DNA of 64,000 bases, from NCBI RefSeq assembly GCF_001263205.1, contig NZ_CP012333.1:7400001-7464000 (forward strand), read 5' to 3'. This DNA is from Labilithrix luteola (GTDB lineage: Bacteria > Myxococcota_A > Polyangia > Polyangiales > Polyangiaceae). The notes under the pieces were generated by a model, which ran no database searches, was not told where the DNA came from, and worked only from the letters and a program-made list of their open reading frames with translations. A program made the translations under genes and the position numbers. The number at the start of each line of letters is the position of its first letter. Positions within the stretch are counted from its first letter, which is position 1. Below, piece after piece: positions 1 to 7,614 of this stretch.

Positions 1-1
1 T

Positions 2-403
2 CAGGCGAGCTCGACCGCCCGCTCGGGCGCAGGCTCGTGCAAATTCTGCATGGGCAGCAACTGGGAAGCGTTCTTCGAGCAGACCGTCAAGATGCCCGTT
101 GCCGCCAACGAGACCTACGTTGCGGAGGTGTGGACGCAAGGCGCCATGAGCCCCTCCGACCTGACGGATGCAGGCTTCTACGGCGAGATGCTCTACGTCA
201 CCTCACTCAACACGAGCAAGGATTCGCCTTCACTGACTCCGGCGTCCGCCACCTGGCAGCGCTTGACCGCGCTCGTCAAGACCACGGCAGCGAGCGACGC
301 TGTCACCGTCAGCTACCGCCTTCAGCAGCAGCAGCCCGCGAAGCAGTCGGGGGGCGTCGTCTGCATCCTGGTCGATGACGCCTCCCTTCGTCGGATGCCG
401 TAG
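2..403 (+). CDS. C-terminal part of a carbohydrate-binding-like protein (cut by left edge)
   Basis: The reading frame is open from the first bases of the window to a stop at 401-403, so the 5' part lies outside. About 133 residues remain. The visible part has the texture of a jelly-roll carbohydrate-binding module: alternating beta-strand-like stretches, a WEAFFEQTV segment, and an ending CILVDDASL that resembles the 'vDDvsL' last strand of CBM_4_9-type modules. This is a family-level impression, not a firm match. The catalytic or other domains upstream cannot be seen. An internal ATG at 50 is present but is unlikely to be the start because homology-like sequence continues upstream of it. Confidence 0.55.
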   Translation, partial: QASSTARSGAGSCKFCMGSNWEAFFEQTVKMPVAANETYVAEVWTQGAMSPSDLTDAGFYGEMLYVTSLNTSKDSPSLTPASATWQRLTALVKTTAASDAVTVSYRLQQQQPAKQSGGVVCILVDDASLRRMP

Positions 404-535
404 CGTCGAGCCAATTTTGCTCGGTCAGCGCGATCGGGACGATAAGTATCTGCGCCGGCTCCCGTCACCCTGTCCCCGTGCGCATCATCGAGGGACGGGT
501 TGCAACGGTTGTGCAGGTGGAGGAAAGTCCACGGC

Positions 536-1771
536 ATGTCGTACCGCGCGATCTTCGCGTCCGTCGTCATTGCCAGTGCACTCGTCGTCAGCGCGTTCTT
601 GATCCACCGGGCGCGACCCGAGGTCGAGCGCAATCAGCCCACCGCGGCGCTCGTCAAGGCGTCCGGAAAGTGCGCCGAGTGTCACCGCCACGAGACGTCG
701 GCGATCATCGACCAGTTCGAACGGAGCCGCCACGCCGAGAAGGGCGTCAACTGTCTCGACTGCCACAAGCCTCAGGAAGGGCAGCCATCGATGGAGCACC
801 GCGGCTTCACGATCGCCAAGGCGCTGACGGCAAAGAACTGCGCGCAGTGTCATGCCACCGAGTACGAGCAGTTCGCGCGCAGTCGGCACGCGGCACCGGC
901 CTGGGCCTCGGTCAATGGCGCGAAGGACATGACGCCCGAACAGCGCGCGCTCGGAGAGAAGTACCATCCCACCTGGGTGGACCGCGCGCCGATGATCGTG
1001 GGCCAGCTCGAAGGGGCGTCGGCCGTCGAGAGCGGCTGCAACGCGTGCCACGCCATCGGCAAGCCGAACGCCGATGGCTCGTTCGGTACCTGCACGAACT
1101 GCCACGCCCGTCACGCTGCGTCGGTGGCGCTCGCGCGCGAGCCCACGACGTGCGGCCAGTGCCACATGGGGCCCGATCACTCGCAGGTCGAGATCTACGG
1201 CGAGTCGAAACACGGCGCGCTGTTCGCGTCGCAGCATGAGCGCTTCAATCTCGCGGCCGACCCGAAGAAGCTCACCACGGCAGACATGTCCGTGCCCACG
1301 TGCGCGACCTGTCACATGAGCGGCCTCGAGGGCATGAAGGTCACCCACGACACGACCGAGCGCCTCTCGTACTTCCTCTTCGCTCCCGTCTCCACGAAAC
1401 GCCCCGCCGGCGACCGCGGAAAGGCCGAGATGCAGGAGGTCTGTCTGAAGTGCCACACCCGCCCGCGCGTCGACGATTTCTACGCCAAGGCGGAGAAGGT
1501 GCTCCTCGACACGAACGACAAGGTCAAAGTTGCGATGGACGTCGTGGCGTCGATGCGCGCCGAGGGACTGCTCACGCCGAAGCCCTTCGACGAGCCGGCC
1601 GAGTACACCGAATTCGATCTCTGGCACTACTACGGACGCACCGCGAAGCACGGCGCGTACATGGGCGGCGCCGACTTCGTGCAGTGGCACGGCAACTACG
1701 AGCTCATGAAGCTGAAGCTGGAGCTCGATCACCAGGCCGCGGAGCTGCGCGAGAAGAAGGCGAAGCCGTGA
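536..1771 (+). CDS. Octaheme cytochrome c, hydroxylamine oxidoreductase (HAO) family
   Basis: The 411-residue protein has an N-terminal signal anchor (residues 4-23) and exactly eight CXXCH heme-binding motifs, beginning at residues 46, 73, 102, 168, 186, 206, 256 and 303. The C-terminal YMGGADFVQWHGNYEL block (about 375-390) is characteristic of the HAO family. Members oxidise hydroxylamine or, in non-nitrifiers, are thought to reduce nitrite or hydroxylamine in the periplasm. The direction here cannot be read from sequence, and I could not settle whether the tyrosine that cross-links the P460 heme is present. The start at 536 follows a GGAGGAAA ribosome site at 519-526. The next gene overlaps by 4 bases, so a membrane electron partner is likely encoded there. 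Confidence 0.9.
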   Translation: MSYRAIFASVVIASALVVSAFLIHRARPEVERNQPTAALVKASGKCAECHRHETSAIIDQFERSRHAEKGVNCLDCHKPQEGQPSMEHRGFTIAKALTAKNCAQCHATEYEQFARSRHAAPAWASVNGAKDMTPEQRALGEKYHPTWVDRAPMIVGQLEGASAVESGCNACHAIGKPNADGSFGTCTNCHARHAASVALAREPTTCGQCHMGPDHSQVEIYGESKHGALFASQHERFNLAADPKKLTTADMSVPTCATCHMSGLEGMKVTHDTTERLSYFLFAPVSTKRPAGDRGKAEMQEVCLKCHTRPRVDDFYAKAEKVLLDTNDKVKVAMDVVASMRAEGLLTPKPFDEPAEYTEFDLWHYYGRTAKHGAYMGGADFVQWHGNYELMKLKLELDHQAAELREKKAKP

Positions 1772-2613
1772 ACCTGCGTGCGTTCGTGTCGCCGCATCGC
1801 GCGGCGCGAATCTTCGCTCTCTTCAACATCGCATTTCTGGCCGTCGATATCCTGCTCGCGCATCGCGAGAACGCGTTTGCCAAACCCGCGGAGTGGGTGC
1901 CGGTCGTGTTTTCGGCCATGGCAACGTTGCTTCTCGTCCCCGGTGCGCTCGGGTCCGATCGACCGTGGGTCGTTCTATGCGAACGACTCGTCGGTTGGGG
2001 CTCGATCGCCGTGGGGTTGGTCGGAATGGTCTTTCACCTCGAGAGTGCATTCTTCGAAGAACAGACGCTCCGCAACCTCGTCTACTCCGCACCGTTCATC
2101 GCACCTGTCTCCTACGCGGGCGTCGGGCTCCTGATCATTCTCCTGCGCAGTGGAGATCCTGCCGTTCGGCCCGACGGCCCCTCGTTCGGCCCCTGGCTCG
2201 TCGTCCTGGCGCTCTTCGGCTTCGCGGGCAACTTCGCGCTCTCGGTCCTCGATCACGCCCAGAATGGCTTCTTCCGTCCGAGCGAGTGGATACCCGTTGC
2301 TTCCTCCGCGCTCGCGATTAGTACGCTGGTGGTCACGCTCGCTCAGCCGAATCGCTCGAACATCCGACTTGCCTTCTTCGTCATGGGGCTCCAAGTGGTC
2401 GTTGGAACGCTCGGATTCGTGCTGCACAGTCTGGCCAGCTTGAGCGGAAGCGCTGCCTCCTTCATCGATCGCTTCGTCTACGGCGCGCCCGCATTCGCTC
2501 CCATGCTCTTCGCCGACGTTGCACTTCTTGCGGCGATTGGCCTGTGGGTCATGGCAAGGCGAGCGCCAGCGACGAATGGCAAGGAGACCTTGGCCGAGCA
2601 GCCCGTCGGCTGA
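1768..2613 (+). CDS. Internally duplicated 8-TM membrane protein, probable partner of the octaheme cytochrome
   Basis: GTG start inside the GTGA overlap with the cytochrome stop, so the two are translationally coupled. The 281-residue product has about eight membrane segments in two halves of four. The halves are repeats offset by about 131 residues: PAEWVPVVFSA (40-50) matches PSEWIPVASSA (171-181), and VYSAPFIAP (105-113) matches VYGAPAFAP (237-245). His32 and His163 correspond between halves, as do His90 and His220; all lie in or next to membrane segments. Paired conserved histidines could bind heme b and pass electrons between the quinone pool and the cytochrome, but this is inference. 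I do not recognise a named family. Confidence 0.8.
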   Translation: MNLRAFVSPHRAARIFALFNIAFLAVDILLAHRENAFAKPAEWVPVVFSAMATLLLVPGALGSDRPWVVLCERLVGWGSIAVGLVGMVFHLESAFFEEQTLRNLVYSAPFIAPVSYAGVGLLIILLRSGDPAVRPDGPSFGPWLVVLALFGFAGNFALSVLDHAQNGFFRPSEWIPVASSALAISTLVVTLAQPNRSNIRLAFFVMGLQVVVGTLGFVLHSLASLSGSAASFIDRFVYGAPAFAPMLFADVALLAAIGLWVMARRAPATNGKETLAEQPVG

Positions 2614-2643
2614 CTCGACGAGCTTTCGTCGCCGGTCTGACGG

Positions 2644-3567
2644 TCAGGTACGCCCGTGTGCTCGTCGTAGGAATGCGCCTGCCCGATCGAGTGCCTCGCG
2701 GGCCGCGTGCAGGTGCGCGATGCCGAGCTGGAAGACATGGTGCATCCCATCGAAGACGTCGAGCTCGACGTCGTTGCCGGCGGCGGCGGCCGCATGGGCG
2801 TAGCGGTGTGAATCGTCGAGCAGCTGCTCTTCGGTTCCTACTTGGAGAAGGAGCGGCGGCATCCTGAAAGGAATGTCGAACAGCGGTGAGGCGCGCGGAT
2901 CCAGCCGTGCGTGATCACCGGCATACATGCGGGCGTAACGCTGAAGCCCACCGGTCACCAGCACGGGATCCGCGAAGTCGATGGTCGACCCCTTCAGCGT
3001 CATGTCCACCCACGCCGAGAACGTGAGGCACCCGACGATGCGCGGCGCGGGCGCACCACGTACGGCGCCTGCGACCGTGGCAAGCGCCAGTCCGCCGCCT
3101 GCCGAGTCGCCCGCGACGCTGAGCGACCCAACCCCTCGTTGCGAGAGCCAACCGAGCGTGGCGATGGCCATCTCGTAGGCGGCGGGGAACGGCGATTCGG
3201 GAGTGAGCGGATAATCGAGCACGAACGTGCGAAGGCCGGCACGACTCGCCAGTTGACTCGCCATTCCTCGGAACGCATGCGCCGAGCCGTTCGTATATCC
3301 GCCGCCGTGGAGATAGAGGAGCGCCGTGCCGTTCGGCGCGCCTCTTGGGATGCACCACTCGCCTCGTAGGCCGGGCGTCGTCACCACTTCGAAGCTGACG
3401 TTGGCGGCTAGAGGCGTGCCCGCGACGAAACGGTCGTACGTCGTCCGGACGTCGTCGTTCGAGCTCGAAAACAGGGCCTTCATGTGCGCCAGCACGGCGT
3501 GACGCTCCTCGCGATCGTGCGCGTCGAGCGGAATCTCGAGGACTGTCGGCTGCGCGTTCGGACTCAT
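2644..3567 (-). CDS. Alpha/beta hydrolase, hormone-sensitive-lipase-like esterase
   Basis: A 307-residue carboxylester hydrolase of the HSL (bacterial family IV) type. It has the HGGG oxyanion motif at residues 87-90, the nucleophile in GDSAGG (Ser155), and the catalytic His in the C-terminal DGMHHVF segment. No signal peptide is visible, so it should be cytoplasmic. The start MSPNAQ is preferred over a start 14 residues upstream because the extra residues look non-conserved. It converges on the cytochrome operon and its substrate is unknown. Confidence 0.88.
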   Translation of the reverse strand: MSPNAQPTVLEIPLDAHDREERHAVLAHMKALFSSSNDDVRTTYDRFVAGTPLAANVSFEVVTTPGLRGEWCIPRGAPNGTALLYLHGGGYTNGSAHAFRGMASQLASRAGLRTFVLDYPLTPESPFPAAYEMAIATLGWLSQRGVGSLSVAGDSAGGGLALATVAGAVRGAPAPRIVGCLTFSAWVDMTLKGSTIDFADPVLVTGGLQRYARMYAGDHARLDPRASPLFDIPFRMPPLLLQVGTEEQLLDDSHRYAHAAAAAGNDVELDVFDGMHHVFQLGIAHLHAAREALDRAGAFLRRAHGRT

Positions 3568-3654
3568 GCGACCACGATCGCACGAGGAGCTTGGGAGAGC
3601 CACGGACACGGGCTCGTGCGTCGCGAAGCCGCCGCTCCGGTGAGTCCAGCTACG

Positions 3655-4059
3655 CTACTGCGTGAAGTTGACGCCGCGCGTACGACGCTCGTTGCGGCGG
3701 GCGGTGCTGCTCGTTCGTGTCGACGCTCCCGCTCGATAGGAGGTCTGCCCCACGAGGTCTGGGCGCTCGCGGATCTCCATCCAGTACGCTACGCGCGCGT
3801 CCTCGTCGATCGCGACGACTCCACCGTAGAGTTTGTCTGCACCGTCGCGACGAGGGCCCGACACCCAGTAGTGTTCGCCGGTCTCCTCGTCGATGCAGTT
3901 GTACTTGTAGCCGCTGCCCGTCTTGGCGAGGCGCCGCCCGCAGTACTCGAACGAGCGCCGTGATCGCGATAGTTCGACCCATCCGATGCGGGCGTCGCGC
4001 GGGGCGGGTTGGCCCGAATGCCCTCCGGACTTGTTCTCGATATACATGATTCGGCGCAT
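3655..4059 (-). CDS. Small conserved protein (MYIENKSGG family), function unknown
   Basis: 134 residues from MRRIMYIENKSG. The N-terminal IENKSGG followed by ARIGWVELSRS, and the downstream KYNCIDEETGEHYWVSGPRRDG and YWMEIRERP segments, match a widespread short family whose members are often mislabelled '1-deoxy-D-xylulose-5-phosphate synthase' in databases. Nothing here resembles the thiamine-diphosphate enzyme: it is far too short and has no TPP motif. It lies on the same strand just downstream of the NmrA-like gene, with a 56-base gap, and may share its transcript. Confidence 0.75.
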   Translation of the reverse strand: MRRIMYIENKSGGHSGQPAPRDARIGWVELSRSRRSFEYCGRRLAKTGSGYKYNCIDEETGEHYWVSGPRRDGADKLYGGVVAIDEDARVAYWMEIRERPDLVGQTSYRAGASTRTSSTARRNERRTRGVNFTQ

Positions 4060-4115
4060 GGCGAACCCTCGAGCGATGATAGCCGATCCTCCTTGCGTCC
4101 AGATAGAGCCTGCGA

Positions 4116-4985
4116 TCAAGGCGCGTGGAATGCGCTCGCGTTCTTCCTGCACCAGTCGGCAAAGGAGGTCGGGCGTCGTCCGAGGAGGCGCTCCACCGTG
4201 TCGGTCCGGAATCCGCGGGTATCTGCACGCATGATCCGGAACCCCTCGGTGATGGCTTCGGCAAGGGCAGGCGGCGCCCCGTTCGGAAAACGTGAACGGA
4301 CGGCGTCGGCAGGAGTCGCGGCTTCGCGTACTTCGATGTGCCGACCGAGCGCGTTTGCGAGAATTCGAACTTGCTCGGAGATCGTGAGCGATTCGTCGCC
4401 CGTCAGGACGTAGGCCTTGTCGTCATGGCCGGCGGTCAGGAGTGTGTGGGCGGCGACCGCGCCAACGTCCGCTGTGTCGATCGGGGCGTAGCGGCCCGGG
4501 CCGATGGCATCGATGACGTAACCACCCTCGCGCAGGGTAGGCAGCCAGTCGAGCGCGTTGGTCATGAAGCCCCCAGGGCGGAGGATGGTGGCTGGGATGC
4601 CCGTGTCGCGCAGGAGGACTTCGCGTTCGTGATGCCAGCGGGCCATTGCCGGCAGAGGATTCCCGGCCAGATACTCCGGCGCGACGGAGTAGGAAGACAG
4701 GAACACGATGTGCCGCACGCCTGCGCGCTTTGCGGCGGCGAGCGAGTTGGCTGCGTATTCGGTGCCGATGCCTTGTGTGAGAAGGAAGAGCTTGTCGACG
4801 CCCTCGAAGGCCGGGCCGAGAGTCTCCGGTCTGCCGATGTCGCCCACGAAGCGCTCGGCCGATTCGGGCACCGTGGTGGCCCGGCCGAGATCGCGCACGA
4901 GCACACGAAACCTCGCGCCTTTCGAATCGAGCTCGCGCACAAGAGCGCTGCCAACGTGCCCGGTGGCGCCAGTGATCAGTATCAT
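4116..4985 (-). CDS. NAD(P)-binding NmrA-like / atypical SDR oxidoreductase
   Basis: The 289-residue protein begins MILITGATGHVGSALV, giving a Rossmann nucleotide-binding loop GATGHVG at residues 6-12. The length and pattern fit the NmrA/TMR subgroup (quinone oxidoreductase 2-like or redox-sensing proteins) rather than classical SDRs with YxxxK. It is divergently transcribed from a MarR regulator, with a pair of palindromes in the 108-base gap, so it is probably the gene that regulator controls. The product is soluble and probably reacts to electrophiles or quinones, judged from this common arrangement. Confidence 0.87.
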   Translation of the reverse strand: MILITGATGHVGSALVRELDSKGARFRVLVRDLGRATTVPESAERFVGDIGRPETLGPAFEGVDKLFLLTQGIGTEYAANSLAAAKRAGVRHIVFLSSYSVAPEYLAGNPLPAMARWHHEREVLLRDTGIPATILRPGGFMTNALDWLPTLREGGYVIDAIGPGRYAPIDTADVGAVAAHTLLTAGHDDKAYVLTGDESLTISEQVRILANALGRHIEVREAATPADAVRSRFPNGAPPALAEAITEGFRIMRADTRGFRTDTVERLLGRRPTSFADWCRKNASAFHAP

Positions 4986-5008
4986 GGGGCTCCTCTTGAA
5001 GGGTATGT

Positions 5009-5045
5009 CGTTAGCCGGCTAACGATCTGAAAGATAGCCGGCTAA
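5009..5045. promoter_or_regulatory. Paired palindromic operator between NmrA-like and MarR genes
   Basis: A perfect 16-base palindrome CGTTAGCCGGCTAACG occupies 5009-5024. A second copy of its core, TAGCCGGCTA, is at 5035-5044. The two dyad centres are 23 bases apart, roughly two helix turns, and both lie between the divergent starts at 4985 and 5094. This is the expected layout for MarR-family autoregulation together with repression of the divergent oxidoreductase. Confidence 0.8.
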
Positions 5046-5093
5046 TGATTGGCGTCAACTCGCCCGACAGCACGGACACGCTGGAGCCTCGCA

Positions 5094-5543
5094 ATGCCTG
5101 AATTCCTCGACCTCCACGGCAAAACCAACAAAGTGCTCCGAGCACTCGCCGAGGAAGGCATGCAGCGTCACGGCCTGCATCTCGGCCAGAACGTGCTGCT
5201 TGCGCTGCTCTGGGAGCGCGACGGCCGCACGCCTGGTGAGATTGCCAACGCGGTCAACGTCGCAACGCCGACCGTCGTGAAAATGGCCACGCGCATGGCG
5301 GCGGCGGGCCTCCTCACGAGGCGTCCTGACCGTACCGACAACCGACTCGTCCGCCTCTGGCTCACCGCGGCCGGTCGGGCGCTCCAGCACCCCATCGAGA
5401 CCGAGCGACGGTCACTCGAAGAGCAGGTCACTGCCGATCTCACGGCGACCGAGCGTAAGCATCTCATGAGTGCGCTCGCGAAGATCGAGCGAGCGGCGAG
5501 CCGGCTCTTGGGGAAAGAGGTCGCTTCGGACGACGGCGCGTGA
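5094..5543 (+). CDS. MarR-family transcriptional regulator
   Basis: 149 residues with a winged helix: HLGQNVLLALLWERDGRTPGEIANAVNVATPTVVKMATRMAAAGLLTRRPDRTDNRLVRLWLT covers the recognition helix and the wing (DRTDNR is the typical wing signature). The ATG at 5094 starts at the usual MarR N-terminus; an upstream TTG at 5049 would overlap the second operator. It probably represses itself and the divergent NmrA-like oxidoreductase through the palindromes at 5009-5045 and releases on binding a phenolic or oxidant ligand (family knowledge). Confidence 0.9.
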   Translation: MPEFLDLHGKTNKVLRALAEEGMQRHGLHLGQNVLLALLWERDGRTPGEIANAVNVATPTVVKMATRMAAAGLLTRRPDRTDNRLVRLWLTAAGRALQHPIETERRSLEEQVTADLTATERKHLMSALAKIERAASRLLGKEVASDDGA

Positions 5544-5579
5544 CGCGCTAGCGGACCAAGCTGACGAATCTGAGGAATC

Positions 5580-6110
5580 TCATTTCGCGGCGTCGCGGAC
5601 CTTCATCAGCGTGCGGAGATTGCGCGTGGTCGTCGTGGACTTGTATTTGGGTTTCGACGACAGCTTGCTGAAGGCGGTATCCAGCGTTTGACCGACGGCA
5701 GCCTGCCAGGCGAGCGCCTCGGGGCCGAGTCGCGTGAGTTGCGTTCCTTCGAGATCGGACCCCAGACGGAAGAGTTCGTCGAGCACCGCGTGATCGGAGC
5801 TCAAGGTCACGTACGCGTGCTGGTCGTCCGAGTCCGGCGGGTATGGGCACGCCTCGACGAGCTCGGCGACGCGCGATCCGGTGAGCACCACGACCCAAGC
5901 GTCGTAGCCGAACTTGGTCCGAAGGCACTCCTCGACGAGGCGCTTCACCTTCGCGGCCGATGCGCTCGTCTTGAGAACGACGTTGCCGCTAGCAAGGAGC
6001 GTCGAAACGTCCTCGAACGGCAGCTTGCCGAGCGCCTTGCGCAGATCCGCCATCTTGATGTTGATCCCGCCGACGTTTACCCCGCGTAGGAAGACCGCGT
6101 AGCCCTTCAT
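5580..6110 (-). CDS. DUF1697 family protein
   Basis: 176 residues starting MKGYAVFLRGVNVGGINIKMADLR, the family hallmark 'LRGVNVGG..i.Ma.Lr..l'. It continues with TLLASGNVVLKT, also conserved in DUF1697. The biochemical role of the family is not known to me. No signal peptide or membrane segment is visible. It converges on the MarR gene with a 36-base gap. Confidence 0.9.
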   Translation of the reverse strand: MKGYAVFLRGVNVGGINIKMADLRKALGKLPFEDVSTLLASGNVVLKTSASAAKVKRLVEECLRTKFGYDAWVVVLTGSRVAELVEACPYPPDSDDQHAYVTLSSDHAVLDELFRLGSDLEGTQLTRLGPEALAWQAAVGQTLDTAFSKLSSKPKYKSTTTTRNLRTLMKVRDAAK

Positions 6111-6462
6111 GGGCCGCCACTGTACCGCGCCACGGGGGCGGCAACCCTAACGAACGCCCAACGGCATCGCGATGAGCCCAGGTACCGCGTGCCGGGTGCC
6201 GCGATGCCAGGCAGGTTTTTTTTCGGCGCGTCGTTTTCGAGTTCAGGAGCGAGGTGGCGGCTATCCCTATCCGCTCAAGCCCGCAGGAATGCCGAGGCGG
6301 CGCATCGAGAAGAGGAGCCCAAAAGAAAGAGCGGTACGCCAAGAATTCGGCGTGGGGTTACCTGCTCCGTTGCTCGCGGCCGCTAACGCGTCAGCGCGAC
6401 CCGCCTCATATCGTCGAACCAGGTACCCCTCAATTGTGTAGAGTGACAGTTTCGACAAGTTC
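6111..6462. other. Divergent intergenic region, 352 bp
   Basis: Lies between the divergent DUF1697 and desaturase starts and must hold both promoters. It contains an isolated run of eight T at about 6212-6219 without a convincing stem in front of it. No coding potential or clear operator was recognised. No Shine-Dalgarno sequence precedes the desaturase ATG. Confidence 0.5.
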
Positions 6463-7614
6463 ATGATCTTGGGGAAGCGAAGCGACACACGCGCCGAGAT
6501 GTTGGCGCTACGGAAGGTGCTCCGGGAGCAGGGGTACTTCGACAAGCCCACGGGCCGGCATGTCGCCAGTTGGGGAGCACACGTCGTCGTGGCTCTCGTC
6601 GCCCTGCTCGTCGTCTGCATCGCGCGTGCGTGGGCGGTTCGTGCCGGCGCGCTCGTCGTGACCACGTTCTCGTTTCTCTGCCTCGCCACGATTGGGCACA
6701 CGGCCTCGCACGGCGGCTTGTCCAAACGCAGCGTCGTCAACGACGTCGTTCTCTACTTCACGTATCCGTTCCTGCTCGGTCTGTCGGCGCGCTACTGGAT
6801 GAAGAGTCACGTCATCATCCATCATCCCGCGCCGAACCGCGTAGGCGTGGACCGCGACTGCGATCTCCGCCCGATCTTCGCGTTGAACGAGGAGCACGCG
6901 CACGCGTCCTCGTCGATCGGACGCGCGTATCGACGCGTGCAGGGCTTGCTGCTTCCGATTCTCCTTCCGTTCAATGGCTTCGGCATCCAGGTTCAAGCTT
7001 GGCGCGCGCTGCTCGGTGAGCTCTTCGCCGACGGATTGAAACCGCGTGCCGTCCTCGACCTGGCGTGTCTGTTCGCGCACGTCGTGGTGTTCGTCGTCAT
7101 GCCGTGCCTTTGGCTAGGGCCCGAAAAGGCGCTTTTGATCCACGCCGCCCGCATCTCGATCATCGGGATGGCGCTCTTCGCGGTCCTCGCGCCCGGTCAT
7201 TACCCCGCGCAGGCCGCCTGTGTGGGGCCGGCCATCGACGGCGAAGACTTCGCGTTTCGTCAGGCCATCGCCACCGTGAATTTCCGGACGGGATTCATCG
7301 GTCGAATGATGTGCAATGGGCTCGAGTTCCAGCTCGAGCATCACCTCTTCCCGACGATCAGCCACCTGCATCTGCCGGCCGTGAGCGTTCACGTGCGAGA
7401 GTTCTGCGAGCGGGTGGGACTTCCCCATCGAACGCTCTCGTGGCCGCGGGCGATCTGGGAGAGCTATCGCGTCTTCTTCGTCGCGAAGGTGGTCGAGCAC
7501 GGGCCCTTCGGCGTCGAGGCGGTCGATGCGAGTGAGGAGTCCAAGGTGACTCCGATCCACGAGCCGAAGACCGAATCGCCGTCTTCGTGGCCTTCGCAGG
7601 AGCGTGTGGCGTGA
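6463..7614 (+). CDS. Membrane fatty acid desaturase / hydroxylase family
   Basis: 383 residues with several membrane segments and the di-iron histidine boxes of this superfamily: HTASH (79-83), HVIIHH (116-121) and QLEHHLFP near residue 290, the last typical of front-end or acyl-lipid desaturases. The enzyme would insert a double bond into acyl chains at the inner membrane using an electron donor encoded elsewhere. The stop overlaps the start of the next gene by 4 bases, giving a coupled operon with a CDP-alcohol phosphotransferase and a HAD phosphatase. The ATG at 6463 lacks a clear ribosome site; ATG 6499 is an alternative. Confidence 0.87.
   Translation: MILGKRSDTRAEMLALRKVLREQGYFDKPTGRHVASWGAHVVVALVALLVVCIARAWAVRAGALVVTTFSFLCLATIGHTASHGGLSKRSVVNDVVLYFTYPFLLGLSARYWMKSHVIIHHPAPNRVGVDRDCDLRPIFALNEEHAHASSSIGRAYRRVQGLLLPILLPFNGFGIQVQAWRALLGELFADGLKPRAVLDLACLFAHVVVFVVMPCLWLGPEKALLIHAARISIIGMALFAVLAPGHYPAQAACVGPAIDGEDFAFRQAIATVNFRTGFIGRMMCNGLEFQLEHHLFPTISHLHLPAVSVHVREFCERVGLPHRTLSWPRAIWESYRVFFVAKVVEHGPFGVEAVDASEESKVTPIHEPKTESPSSWPSQERVA

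Noticed and set aside
485..1732. 415-codon minus-strand frame opposite the octaheme cytochrome
   Set aside because: Shadow of a gene with eight heme motifs; no domain recognised.
3655..4059. Label '1-deoxy-D-xylulose-5-phosphate synthase' for the small protein
   Set aside because: Length and motifs do not fit the TPP enzyme; this is a known mislabelling of the family.
6195..6219. Run of eight T as a rho-independent terminator
   Set aside because: No stable stem precedes it and no plus-strand gene ends nearby.
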